Below, piece by piece: positions 24,111 through 34,730 of a DNA stretch of 64,000 nucleotides (the stretch's first letter is position 1; every line of letters starts with the position of its first letter). Under the pieces are notes generated by a model. That model ran no database searches and was not told the DNA's origin. It saw only the letters and a list, made by a program, of their open reading frames with translations. Source of the stretch: Owenia fusiformis (Eukaryota > Annelida > Polychaeta > Sabellida > Oweniidae); contig CAIIXF020000004.1 in the NCBI GenBank assembly GCA_903813345.2, forward strand, positions 22,321,985 through 22,385,984, given 5' to 3'. The position numbers were made by a program, and so were the translations under genes.

Positions 24111-24245
24111 GGCATTAACATCCAAAATGTCACCACCTGCCATTTGTAACAGACTCCATTTCATTTGTTATAGACGCCAACTGCCAAACATCAAACATCA
24201 ACTGCCAAACTACATAAAAGAGACTATAACAATATCACTTGTGGT
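24111..24245 (+). repeat. Interspersed family B copy
   Basis: AAGGCATTAACATCCAAAAT, CACCACCTGCCATTTGT and GAGACTATAACAATATCAC occur in the family order. Confidence 0.7.
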
Positions 24246-24639
24246 TGGGACATAAAAAGTTGATTCAAGAAATTGAAAAAAATAGGATACAATGCATATG
24301 CAAAATAAAAAATTAAGAAAAAGGAAAATTACCATAAGAAATACAGTATAACTTGCAGACTTGTTGCATACTTACCAAACAGTACATAAATGACAATCTG
24401 TAAGCGGATCACCTATCTGAATGGAAAACTTCTGCTAAGAGAACACTTGTCGCAGAAATTGTTACCCACTAACTAAATAACTAAAAAATGACAATCTTTA
24501 AGTGCAAAATCTCCAAATTAGTTCACTATAAGTGATCTTCTAATACAGTATTTAATGAAAATAGATTTTTCGATAAATCCGCATGCTGATGGTACTTAAG
24601 CGCTTTTACTCAGAGTGCAGATCATCTTACTAGATAATC

Positions 24640-25275
24640 CAAGGAGATCAACCTAGAGATAATCCATGCCTGTCTGCCATTTGCTTATTATTTCTTAAGT
24701 ATTCTAAAATGCAAATGCAAGATTAGCCTAAAGATAATCCAAGGAGATGAGCCTAGAAATAATCCAAGGAGATTAGCCTAGAGATAATCCAAGGAGATTG
24801 GCCTGGAGATAATCCAAGGAGATTAGGCTAGATATAATCCAAGGAGATTAACCTAGAGATAATCCATGCCTGTCTAAGGCTAACCCAAGGGGATTAGCGT
24901 AGAGATAATTCATGCCTGTCTGCCATTTGTTAATTAATTAATTATAAGTGTTCTAAAATGCAAATCCAAGATTAGCCTTGAGATAATCTGTGATTAATCC
25001 AAGGAGATGAGCCTAAAGATAATTCAAGAGATTAGTCTCGAGATAATCCAAGGAGATTAACCTAAAGATAATCCAAGGAGATTAGCCTAAAGATAATTCA
25101 AGAGATTAGTCTCGAGATAATCGAAGGAGATTAACCTAAAGATAATCCAAGGAGATTAGCCTAAAGATAATTCAATGAGATTAGCCTAAAGATAATCCAA
25201 GGAGATTAGCCTAGAGATAATCTAAGGAGATTAGCCTAGAGATAATCCAAGGGGATTAGGCTAGAGATAATCCAT
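24640..25275. repeat. 24 bp minisatellite, about 25 copies
   Basis: The unit is ATAATCCAAGGAGATTAGCC plus TAGAG. Three higher-order boundaries each carry CCATGCCTGTCTGCCATTTG, and two carry a TTCTAAAATGCAAAT phrase. Confidence 0.85.
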
Positions 25276-25469
25276 GGCTGTCTGCCATTTGCTAATTATT
25301 TCTTATGTGCTCAAAAATGCAATTTCTTTAATTTTATAAAATCACATTGATGAGGAATTGTAGAATAAAGGTTTGCCATGACCCCCATTCCATTAAAAAT
25401 GTGCACTAAGCTAATCTTACGAGGCAATACAAGGCTCTACAAGGTTCTCCAAGGCAATTTTTATTCCAT

Positions 25470-26130
25470 ATCTGTCAGTCTATTCTATACTTGTCTTTTT
25501 TATATCTGTGTTTCCTTTATCTAGATTTTCTATATCTGCCTATTCTATTTCTGCATAGAAAAGCCAAATCTGGCTATTTGTACTTGGCTATTCTATGTAT
25601 ATTCTATGGCTGGCTTTTAGTATCTGTCTATTCTGTCTGCCTATTCTATATCTGCCTATTCTATGTTTGCTTATTATTTATCTACATATTCTATGTCTGC
25701 CTCTTCTAAGTTTGCCTATTCTTTGTCTGCCTATTCTTTTTCTACATATTCTATATTTGCCTATTCTATGTTTGCAATTGGCTATTCTATATGTGCCAAT
25801 TCTGTATATTCAAGTATATATCAGCCTATTCTATGTCTGTCTATTCTATATCTGCCAATTCTATATCTGCCTTTCTTTACTATTCTCATTTCACTTTAGT
25901 TGCATCATTTCACTGTATGTGTCCCCATTTCTCTTTTGACTATAAATACCTCATTTAGATATTTGTCTCATTTTACTCTCTACGTTTCAATCAGCATATC
26001 TATATCTTATTTCACTTGATTTTTTTCATTTCACTATATTTATCTCATTTCACTCTATCTGTATCGTTCACTATATCCATCACATTTTATCAATACATTT
26101 CATTTCAATATATTGTCTAATTTCCTTGTT
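25470..26130. repeat. Degenerate ~15-18 bp pyrimidine-rich arrays
   Basis: First a TATTCTATGTCTGCC-type array (to about 25875), then a TTTCACTCTATATTTATCTC-type array (about 25880-26110). Overlapping frames through the first are leucine/tyrosine low-complexity translations of the repeat. Confidence 0.8.
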
Positions 26131-26381
26131 CTACAAATGCTCTAATATTCTCTCATAATATTCCAAAACGACTGATGTTGATTTTGATAAAACTGTTCTG
26201 TGATTGCTCTTAGCTTCAGTAGACTTACAATGAGGGATGCAATTAAAGAACATTGTACTAAATTGTGCCATAAGGCCAGGGTAAGTGAACTATTTGTTTC
26301 TGTTATTGCAAATAAGAAATTTTCAATTCAATGTTATAGTTGAACATTCTGGTTTTATGTTAGTGAAAGTAAAGACAAGGT

Positions 26382-26480
26382 ATTAACATGCAAAATGTGA
26401 TCATCTGTCATTTGTTACAAACACCAACCTCTGAACACAATCAACACAAAAAAGTTGGAAACTTTAACAGTATGTCACCA
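26382..26480 (+). repeat. Interspersed family B copy
   Basis: AAGGTATTAACATGCAAAAT, TCATTTGTTACAAACACC and AAGTTGGAAAC mark the family. Confidence 0.65.
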
Positions 26481-26622
26481 CTTATGACAGAAGAAATATC
26501 TGATGTGTGCATCATTGGTTTTGAACTATGGAAAATGAAAAGCATAGAATAATCTTGTAGCCAGACAGTCAGACATCAATTTTAATTTGTGACCAAAAAT
26601 CAGAACCGGAAAATTAACCTAC

Positions 26623-26735
26623 TCTAGCCTAGAGCCTATAAATATCCAGATCCTAACATGCTGTATTCTATTATCACTCGTGAATGCCGAAATCCTATTC
26701 AATTTCCGTTTCTCAAGACACCACTTCTTTGGTAC
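26623..26735 (-). CDS. Possible exon, unrecognised
   Basis: On the minus strand 38 codons are open: KKWCLEKRKLNRISAFTSDN then RIQHVRIWIFIGSRLE, ending at GA|GTAGGT. The residue mix is protein-like and the segment is richer in CpG than its surroundings. The acceptor side is weak, with no clear pyrimidine tract, so the call is tentative. Confidence 0.22.
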
Positions 26736-26848
26736 ATTTCAAACTAATCTCGCACTAATAATGTTTGCATAAACTACAATGTCCGTCTGTTCAGGCAATT
26801 ACTCAAATATCATTGGGTCAAATGTTGTTTATGTTTTATATGAATGTG

Positions 26849-27060
26849 CCTAATGTGACATATAACTTTTGGTGAAAAAAATTCAAAAATGGTCAGCGTT
26901 TCAAAAAATGGCCATCATTTAAGTGTCAATTTTAGTTATTTTATTTACTTATACAATTGTAGTAAAAATATGTTTTGAATGCAAAACATCATTTATGATA
27001 TTAACTTCCAAAATGACATATAACTTTTGATGAAAAAAAATATTTCAAAACTGGCCATCC
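26849..27060. repeat. Twofold direct duplication with ATGGCCATC motifs
   Basis: GACATATAACTTTTGGTGAA and GACATATAACTTTTGATGAA begin two copies ~155 bases apart; each continues into a TTCAAAA-TGGCCATC-like motif related to the ATGGCCGCC elements. Confidence 0.6.
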
Positions 27061-27662
27061 TCTGTAAGTGTAACACCTATGTGTTGTCCAGTGTAACAAT
27101 TGTTACATATACCAATCACCCCCCCCCCTTTGGTGTTAGATCATCTTTCATTTAAAGTTTTCTAAACAGAAGTTAACATAAATTATGAAAAATAATAAAA
27201 ACAATAAACAAACCTTTGCCTAGCTTGAATAGAGTCGGCTAGATCAGAACAGCAATTGCTAGATGCAAAATTATCCCATTTATTACAAAAGACAAAATCA
27301 TGACAGGGTATCATGAGAAACATCATAAGCGTGATCAAAAAATATTACAATGGTCTTGCTTTTAAATTCTTAATAGCGCAAGAATGGAGATGAATTCATA
27401 AGAACAAATTACACAGATGCAGAGCAAACATTCAAAATTATATAAAAATGTCCAAAAATCAGATACTTCATTCAAATTTTAGAGAGAAAAATGAGAAAAA
27501 CTGCAAGCAGATGGATATTTCATGTACAGGTCAACAAGCAATATTTCAGGCTCTACCTCTCCTTAAGTTATACACAAATTGAATCTGGAATTCGTAATGT
27601 GAATGTTCACAATAAATTCCCAGTTTTCACTTGATAAATGAACCATTGTTCTAAACAATTAA
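27061..27662. other. No gene recognised; diverged family A copy
   Basis: A 10-base C run lies near 27120. A diverged reverse family A copy at about 27430-27525 ends with GCAAGCAGATGG. Confidence 0.5.
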
Positions 27663-28028
27663 TGCACTCACGACTAAGCATTCTCCATAAAAATGAAGCC
27701 TCCTGATGACTCCGTCCATATAAATGAAGACTCCTGGGTCAGCTAACAAACTTGGGTGAATCTTTAATGCAAACGTCCCCAATAAATTCCAATTTAATCG
27801 AAATAAACATTCCTATTTAATCTTATTTTCTCCAGAAGAATTAATTGATGAACGGCAATATAAATGGCCTTTCCTGGCCAATGACTTATATCTTCGACTC
27901 AACTCTTAGCCCGATCCTTTGAAAATAATGAAATACAGAATACTTTAGATTGTCATGTTGCCTTGATCACGGAAACAACTATAATTCTGCATGTGACATT
28001 CTCAATTTGTAATATCCATTTAAAGATA

Positions 28029-28196
28029 ATGAATACGCTCAAAACAATCGTATTTCTCGTATGTTACATCCTGTATGCAATGATCATCTGTGACCTTTTG
28101 AAAACATCAAGAATTTTGGTCGGGAAATTCCCCCTTATTGAAGACTTGTCTCCAAGAAATACTTCCTTGAGATTTTTCACTCATTTACAACATTAA
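28029..28196 (+). CDS. Possible 55-residue ORF with hydrophobic N-terminus
   Basis: ATG starts MNTLKTIVFLVCYILYAMII followed by CDLLKTSRILVGKFP, and the frame stops at TAA. The first 21 residues look like a signal peptide or single membrane segment. The length is compatible with chance, and no homology is recognised. The frame contains GGGAAATTCCCC (28122-28133), a textbook NF-kB-type sequence, at present of no known meaning. Confidence 0.2.
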   Translation: MNTLKTIVFLVCYILYAMIICDLLKTSRILVGKFPLIEDLSPRNTSLRFFTHLQH

Positions 28197-28404
28197 TTAA
28201 TTAACCCATTAACCTTTCAGAGGCAGGAGACATTTATTTAAATCTTAATGATAATTTATATCCATATATAAGCACCGGCTCTTATGCAGAGCACCATGAC
28301 AAGAAAGAACATCACTAACTAATACTTATGACATTTATTGCTTTCTAATACTATTGAATAACTCTTATGAACTGAAGAAAAAAATCAAAGTATTGGTCTC
28401 ATTA
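28197..28404. other. Nothing recognised
   Basis: Short AT-rich stretch with no supported feature. Confidence 0.4.
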
Positions 28405-28563
28405 TAAAATGTTAAATTCAGTGAAAAAGAGTGAAATCAGCAAGAAATAAAGTATTCAGACATTAGTTAATCCTCTAAAATGTTAAGATAAATGCCTAAA
28501 ATTAATAAAGTTTTTTCAAATTTTGGAGAGAAATGGAGTGAAATAAGCCTGAGCAGACGGACA
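28405..28563 (-). repeat. Family A copy, reverse, with GAGCAGACGG end
   Basis: AAATGTTAAATTCAGTG to GTGAAATAAGCCTGAGCAGA; diverged in the middle but with a clean terminal motif. Confidence 0.7.
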
Positions 28564-28663
28564 TCTTCAGAATAAGTCAGGAATTAAATAAATGTTCTAA
28601 TCTCAGTCATTGATCTCAATTTGATTAAGTGCATAGAGTTATGGTAGTGCAGTGAATATTTGA

Positions 28664-29590
28664 TGTCAAACACCTCTATAGGTCAAACATCTCTGTTAGT
28701 CGAGCACCTATGTAATTCAAATACCTATACAAGGCATTAACATGACAAAATGTGCTCACTAGTTGCTCACAATATTATGTGTTCAGATTTGAATTTCTGA
28801 GAACTAGTTGATTTTGAAGAAATAAATTGGTCAATTTGAAGCAAATAGAAAAATACCTTTTTTTGACCCTGAGAAGGTCACTGAAGGTCAAATGAAAAGT
28901 CAGATTTGAACATGAAGATGATTTTGAAAAAAAATTGAAGTCAGTCTAAACAGTATTTGTTAAGTTATTGGAAGTTCTAAGAATTTGTTACAGACGTTAC
29001 AGACGCCAACCACCAAAGGCCGTAAAAAAGGGAGACCATAGCCTCTAAGTCATACACCTCTTTAAGTCAAGCACCTCTGTAAGTTAAGCAGTCCTGGATG
29101 TCAAACACCTCTGTAAGTCAAACACCTTTGTTAGTCAAACATCTCTGTTAGTCAAACAGTCCCATATGTCAAATACCTCTGTTAGTCAAACAGTCACAAA
29201 TGTCAAATACCTCTGTTAGTCATACAACTAAGCAAGTCAAACACCTCTGTAAATCAAACAATCCTGTATGTCAAACAGTCCAGTATGTCAACAAACACCT
29301 CTTTAAGTCAAACACCTCTGTAAGTCAAACACCTTTAAAAGTCAAACACCTCTGTAAGTTAAGCACATCTGTTAGTCAAACACCTCTATTAGTCATTCCT
29401 GTTTGTGGAACACCTCTGTAAGTCAAACACCTTTAAAAGTCAAACACCTTAGTAAGTCAAACACCTCTATAAGTTAAGCACATCTGTTAGTCAAACACCT
29501 CTGTTAGTCTTGTAAGTCAAACATTCCCATTTGTCGAAGACCTCTGTAAGTCAAACACATGTGGAAGTCAATCAGCTCTGAAAACCGAAC
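28664..29590. repeat. ~19 bp minisatellite GTCAAACACCTCTGTAA
   Basis: Roughly 35 copies of GTCAAACACCTCTGTAA with variants (CACATCTGTTAGTC, CAGTCCTGTATGTC). The array is interrupted at 28737-29040 by family B fragments and by a GACCTTG-type segment matching about 120-250 of the window (GGTCACTGAAGGTCAAATG). Confidence 0.85.
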
Positions 29591-29730
29591 CAAACATCTC
29601 TGACTGTGAATTGAACAAATTTTAATCTCAGTGACCAGAATGCACTTCTACACAGATTGATGTAAAGCACTATTGGATTATGTGTTCTGGAAAACACTGA
29701 TTGCTTCTTGAGAGCTTCAGTTTTGCTAAA

Positions 29731-29912
29731 AATGTCTGTCTGCTAGTGACACATTTTAATTTTTCTCTCTAAAATTTGACTGAAGTATCTGATTTTTTTG
29801 CATCTCTATACAATTTAGATTGTCAACTACTTGCCTGTTTACTTTATTCCTTGCTGATTCCACTCTTTTCCATTCTAATTCATGTTTTAAAAGAAGACCT
29901 ATGATAATTCAG
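29731..29912 (+). repeat. Family A copy with 5' GTCTGCT end
   Basis: AATGTCTGTCTGCTAGTGA to CATGTTTTAAAAGAAGACC. Confidence 0.75.
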
Positions 29913-30600
29913 TTGCAGGCACGTCCTTCTGAATAAGAAAATTGTGCAGTCGACTGTGATCCAACAGGAAGTAAATTTCTTACTTTTCAAACGCCACATA
30001 AATTAATAGCTCTTGTAAATGGCATGACGAACATATTCTTGTAAGTGAAACTGAATAGAAAGTAAAGAAATAAGCAAGGAATTAGCCAGAAATACAAGAT
30101 ATTTCTTAACTTTAGTCGAATATGAGAAACAATAAAATAACATTTAGGTGACCTGTTCTAAGACATGCTTCAATGTTTTGACATTGTCCAGGAACTCAAT
30201 TCCTTGGTAATTCCTCGCTTTTAAGTGTTTTCAAAACATAATTTGTCTTCTGACTTCAAACACTTCATAGAAGAGATCTTGTCATAATAAGGAGGGTCAA
30301 AGTAACCTATAGGGAATTGAACGGAAAGTACGAGAATTATTACCTTGGAAAATATAACGTTTCAGCACTCACTTGACAAACCTATCATTAATATTACTCG
30401 AGCACTCAAACAGCACTTAAAGTGACAATATGAACATTTTACTACATTGGAAAGCACAACACTACAGTCTGTTCATAATCACCAGTTGAATCTAAAAAGT
30501 AAGAAATCTAAAGACCATTGCGCAATGATATATGGAAAATCATATCCAGACTGCACATTAATGACATTTGCATATTTCCAATTATTTAGTTTTTAGTGCA
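29913..30600. other. No gene recognised
   Basis: A possible short minus-strand exon (29984-30050) has a strong acceptor and a GTAAGA donor but only 22 open codons; see findings. Confidence 0.4.
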
Positions 30601-30716
30601 ATAAGCCTGTGCCCTCTTATAATTTGAGGTCTATCAGCCATGTTAATTTTTCATAATTTTTTCAGAATTAACATGGTGGAAAGGCATCAAATTATACGAG
30701 GGTACAGACTTTATAA
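30601..30716. mobile_element. 116 bp fold-back MITE
   Basis: The left arm (GCCTGTGCCCTCTTATAATT, CCATGTTAATT) pairs with the right arm (AATTAACATGG, AAATTATACGAGGGTACAGA) along almost the whole element, leaving a short central loop. TA dinucleotides at both outer ends would fit a mariner-type insertion, but this is not certain. Confidence 0.65.
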
Positions 30717-31019
30717 ACAAATTTAGAACCAATCCAAGATATTTCTGAAAAAAATGAGAGGGATATGTGGAAAAAATCACAAAATGAGAGCATTTTTATC
30801 AGAATATATGGATCGCCCCTTGTACAAATGTCATCCGAAGACATCAACGATATTCAACATAAAATATATCTAATATTCCAATATGTACATTTCCAGTCAA
30901 TCCCATACCACTTTGAGTGATATGGGGCACGAGTGGGTACACCACCTGCATGGCCCGATACCATTGTTATCCTTCAACCATGTTACACTGTAATGGTCAT
31001 ATCTTTAAATGTACAATCA

Positions 31020-31168
31020 GTGATCTTTCCCCAGCATTTTTTCAAGCGGGTGCTTCACCCATTTTAGATTATGAGTGTATATACCCGCCTGAAGTTCCTG
31101 TCCAAAGTTTTGACCAATTTTGGCCAGGATTGTAGAAAAAAAAGTTGAGGAAATATCCTGGAGAGAAC
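31020..31168. mobile_element. CTCCCCAG-ended MITE, copy 1
   Basis: The left end GATCTTTCCCCAGCATTTTT and the complement of the right end (GTTCTCTCCAGGATATTT) are related. It contains the GTGGGTGC-like motif (GCGGGTGCTTCACCC). A clearer relative lies at 32025-32224. Confidence 0.6.
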
Positions 31169-31243
31169 AATATACAGTTTTATAAGAAAGAAAATTACTC
31201 ACCTATTTTTTCAAGTTTCAATTCGAGTTCAGTCATCAAGTAA

Positions 31244-31308
31244 TATTTGTTGTTGTTGTTTTGTTATTATTGTTGCATTGTTGTTGTTTTTGTTGTTGTT
31301 TTGTTGTG
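31244..31308. repeat. TTG/TTTTG microsatellite
   Basis: Irregular run of TTG and TTTTG units. Confidence 0.85.
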
Positions 31309-32024
31309 AAGTCCCAATTTCAAGTACATATGAAAATAGAAAGAAACAATGTTTTAATCAATAATTGTACAAATTGTAATTTTATTGTAAATGTTCAATG
31401 GTTTATCAAATGATAAACTTGATCTTAATGTACTTCAATCTCAAATGAATACTCAATTAAAATCAATGATCAGATACCACAGCAAATATATTGAATAACT
31501 TTATAACAAAATTCAATATGGAATATTATAAAAAGTGATTATGAAATATTCCATATGGTTCATCAGACATCAATAAAAAATATATAAATTTTCCATGTAA
31601 TATATAAAACTTCAATAAAATTGCATAGTAATTTACATCAGTTAGATAATAAAATTAACATATAAATTCGTAACAGAATCTTGTATGCACTGAATATAAA
31701 GTATTTTATGTGGTCTATAAAATATTGATAAATTGTTAACAATGGTGGTTTAGATCATTTATATGCTAATAAAATCATTGTTTATATGTGGATGTTCCGT
31801 AATATACTGTATTCAAATAATACGCTTTATGTTGCCCTTTGTGAAAATAATCAACTTCATAGCTAAAACCCTTTACATAATTAATTTAGCATCATAACTC
31901 TGTGACTTAAACGATTTTTAGATGATCTTAATGATCCAAGAACAAGCTATAATGTCCTTCATGAGAGTTTGATTAAGTAACAGGGGAGTTAATTGTTTCT
32001 GCAAATGCCTTGGAAACTGCACGG
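31309..32024. other. AT-rich DNA, nothing recognised
   Basis: Very AT-rich (about 31320-31950); no frame or repeat structure stands out. Confidence 0.5.
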
Positions 32025-32224
32025 TGTTCTCCCCAGGATTTTTTCTCAAGTGGGTGCAAAGTTCTCATTTTCACAATTCATACCAAGATTAGTCAAAATA
32101 TGACAATTTTTCATGATTTTTCTCATTTTCAAGTGGGTGCAAATGGATTTTCAGGTGGGTGCAAGCCTATTTTCAAAATCTCAGGTGGGTGCTGCACCCA
32201 CTTACTTTAATGCTGGGGAGATCA
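32025..32224. mobile_element. CTCCCCAG-ended MITE, copy 2 with GTGGGTGC repeats
   Basis: The ends TGTTCTCCCCAG and the complement of TGATCTCCCCAG match at 11 of 12 bases. Five GTGGGTGC(A) motifs sit inside, one inverted near the right end. The short plus-strand frame through it is incidental. No convincing target duplication was seen. Confidence 0.7.
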
Positions 32225-32506
32225 CTACTGCGTGTTTAGACTTAACTCACAATTGATAGTGTAATCTAGAGTTTAAAACCTGCCAATAGGGACTTGTAAT
32301 GTTTTTCACAACCTAAATGTGAAAGGAACATATTTAAGCGATGCATTTGTATAGGCGATTGGTCATACGTATGGGCTGCAGTTTCTATTTTATATGCAAG
32401 CTTAAACTCCTTAATGTCTCAGAATTCAATTTTTTATTTGAACAGACTTGCTATTTTGTTGGAATGTATGATACTACATATGCAAGTCTACGAATCAACC
32501 TTATGG

Positions 32507-32719
32507 AGCTGTCACACTAAGGCCTTGTTGGCTCACTGTTCACCACTATGAATATATTGGGGCAGACAGAGGGGCATGAACAAGACACAATAAGCAAAAT
32601 AAAAAGTTTTATAGCAAAAATCCAAATCAAATACAAAAATTAAAATAAATGCCCAAAATTAAGTACATGTTGGCGAGCGATTAGCCCACACCGCTAATGC
32701 TAATATTAATGTGACAGCT
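32507..32719. mobile_element. MITE with AGCTGTCACA ends, copy 2
   Basis: Left end AGCTGTCACACTAAGGC; right end complement AGCTGTCACATTAATATTA. About 65 bases shorter than the member at 20608-20885. Confidence 0.65.
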
Positions 32720-32748
32720 ACTTTACAAATTCTTTTTAGCATTTTTAA

Positions 32749-33443
32749 CCTTTGGCCTGCTGCTGGCGGACGCGTCCGTCGAGACTAAAATGTCTCTCAC
32801 AACTGCCGGCGGACCCGTACGCCCGATTTCAAACTTTTAAAAACTTTACTTTTTCGCGCCATTCGTATTGTCCAATTAGATTGCCCGATTTATTCAGTGC
32901 CTAACATGACTTCCTGGTGACCTAGAAATGGCGATATTTCGAAAAATAATTCTCAATTCAACAATTTAAACAGTGTTTTAGTCGTTTTTAGTGAACGAAT
33001 CGTACAAAATGGTGGACAAATACGATCACAACGAAAATGTGGAGGAAATTGATTACGATTTCGAGCTCTTTAGGCTCTTGGAAGCCGATAACGGTCATCG
33101 AAAATAGAAACTAGAATATTTTCTGAATTGAAAAATTGAACATTCGATCGCTGCAAATTCAGATTAGGATTCTGACCAGACGAAGGGGCGGAGCGGCGGA
33201 TTCCGGAGGAGTATTCATGGTATATTTATGCCCAGTCGTGTTAATGTACGAAAAAATTCATGAGAACATTTTTTTTCATGAGCCAGGCCACTGTATCTTC
33301 CCTTTGTGAAAATGTTATCCAGATTCATTCAGTAGTTATTGAGATATTAATTATTTAGTCCAGGCATATCATTTTTTGCACTCTTTGAAAAATAAGCCAG
33401 TTGCGTGGGATATATTTGCTGAAATAAGGCAGCATGGTAAAGG
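32749..33443. mobile_element. 695 bp piggyBac-type element, internally deleted
   Basis: TTAA flanks both ends (32745-32748 and 33444-33447), the diagnostic piggyBac target duplication. The terminal repeats CCTTTGGCCTGCTG and CCTTTACCATGCTG (right end, complemented) agree at 11 of 14 bases. The left 150 bases are much richer in GC and CpG (GGCGGACGCGTCCGTCG) than the surroundings. Only a vestigial N-terminal reading frame remains, so the element could move only with a transposase supplied in trans. Confidence 0.85.
33009..33107 (+). pseudogene. Remnant start of a piggyBac transposase ORF
   Basis: Inside the piggyBac-type element, ATG in good context (AAAATGG) opens 32 codons starting MVDKYDHNENVEEIDYDFEL and ending in TAG. 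The acidic composition fits the N-terminal start of piggyBac transposases. The DDD catalytic region is absent, lost in the internal deletion. The assignment rests mainly on the position inside the element. Confidence 0.45.
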
Positions 33444-33605
33444 TTAATAACCATATTCTATGATATATATCTTTGAACCTTACAGTTATACATTTGACTA
33501 CCCTGACATCTATCAATGAAAAATGTTATAAAATTACACAAGAACCTAACAATGAAATCTTCATTGTTGTACCCTGGGGTCCATATCAAAGGCAAATATA
33601 AATAC

Positions 33606-33735
33606 AAGGCATTAACCGTGCAAAAAGCCACCACCTGCCATTTGTTACAGATACAGAATCCTTAACATCAACCAGCAAACACCATCAAAAGTTGGAGACT
33701 ATAACAATATGTTATCAATTCTGAGGTGACATAAT
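33606..33735 (+). repeat. Interspersed family B copy
   Basis: AAGGCATTAACCGTGC, CCACCTGCCATTTGTTACAG and AAAAGTTGGAGACTATAAC occur in family order; ends close to the neighbouring MITE. Confidence 0.7.
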
Positions 33736-33779
33736 AAACACAATACCATTTCTGATTATTGATGTATGACAATGCCTTA

Positions 33780-34195
33780 GGGGAGGCATCAAAAGTTCGA
33801 TGTCGGATAGAAAACAAAATAAATCTAGGTAGGGGAGAGGGGGTTCAAACCCATTTCAGTTTGCTATCCGACAAATTTTAACATTTCAAATTTTTGGCAA
33901 TTTCGACTCCGAATGCCTTGGACTGGTTTAAAAATAAAGATTTTACCTGATGCTTTCTTCGTCAAGATCATTCCAATGGATTCTATTCTATCAATAGTTG
34001 TTAAAAGCCGCAAATTACGATAGGAATTAACAAAAACTAGATCGTGTTAAGCAAAAATTTTTCAAATTCTTGAACCGGAAGTCAGCGATCAACTTTCATG
34101 GTATTTAGTTTTTGGGGGGAGGGGGGGGGGGGGGTCAGAGTCAAAACTAGATTTATTTAGTTTCCGATCCGACATCTAACTTTTGATGCCTCCCC
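33780..34195. mobile_element. 416 bp MITE, ~50 bp inverted ends, TTA duplication
   Basis: GGGGAGGCATCAAAAGTT... on the left is mirrored on the right over about 50 bases with few differences (GATGTCGGAT, AAATAAATCTAG shared). TTA lies outside both ends (33777-33779 and 34196-34198). TIRs starting with G runs and a 3 bp TTA duplication fit PIF/Harbinger. The interior includes a long G run at 34114-34132. The well-preserved arms suggest a fairly young insertion. Confidence 0.85.
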
Positions 34196-34264
34196 TTAGT
34201 GATCATTATATATTGTCCCTAAATGAGGTATTGTATTACAAAAGTCAAGTACTACAAATCTCAT

Positions 34265-34458
34265 CAGCAGACGGAGTAATATATTTTCATTAATTTCACT
34301 CAATTTCTCTACAAAATTTGAATAAAGTGTCTGATTTTCTTGCATTTCTATATAATGTAGAGTGTTAACCACAAGCCTGTTTAGTTTATATCTTGCTATT
34401 TCTTCTACTTTTCATTCCATTTTGCATTTTAAAACATCACTCCATGACATTTTTCTGG
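34265..34458 (+). repeat. Interspersed family A copy
   Basis: TTTCACTCAATTTCTCTACA to AACATCACTCCATGACATTT. Confidence 0.75.
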
Positions 34459-34570
34459 TGGGTGAATGTGTAACATTTTATGTATCAGCAATCTAATCTA
34501 GCCATATAATAAAAATAATGATCTGAGCAAATCATCAAACAAAATATGATGAGGTCCCGATAAAGAAAAT

Positions 34571-34730
34571 GACGTGACAATCACATTTTGAATTGCAAAA
34601 TAGAGTGGAAAAGAGTGGAATCAGCAAGGAGTAAAGTGAACAGGCATGTAGTCAACACTCTAAATTGTATAGAAATGCAATAAAATCAGACACTTCATTC
34701 AAATTTTAGAGAGTTAAAGAGCGAAACAGA
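34571..34730 (-). repeat. Family A copy, reverse
   Basis: TTTTGAATTGCAAAATAGAG to TTCAAATTTTAGAGAG; close to consensus and facing the forward copy ~110 bases to its left. Confidence 0.75.

Noticed and set aside
24376-24434. Minus-strand 59-base exon (acceptor TTCTCTTAG, donor GTAAGT)
   Set aside because: Good splice sites but only 19 open codons, and its phase does not fit neighbouring candidates.
25491-25939. Hydrophobic 72-114 codon plus-strand frames
   Set aside because: Three overlapping frames through a pyrimidine-rich array; low-complexity leucine/tyrosine/serine output.
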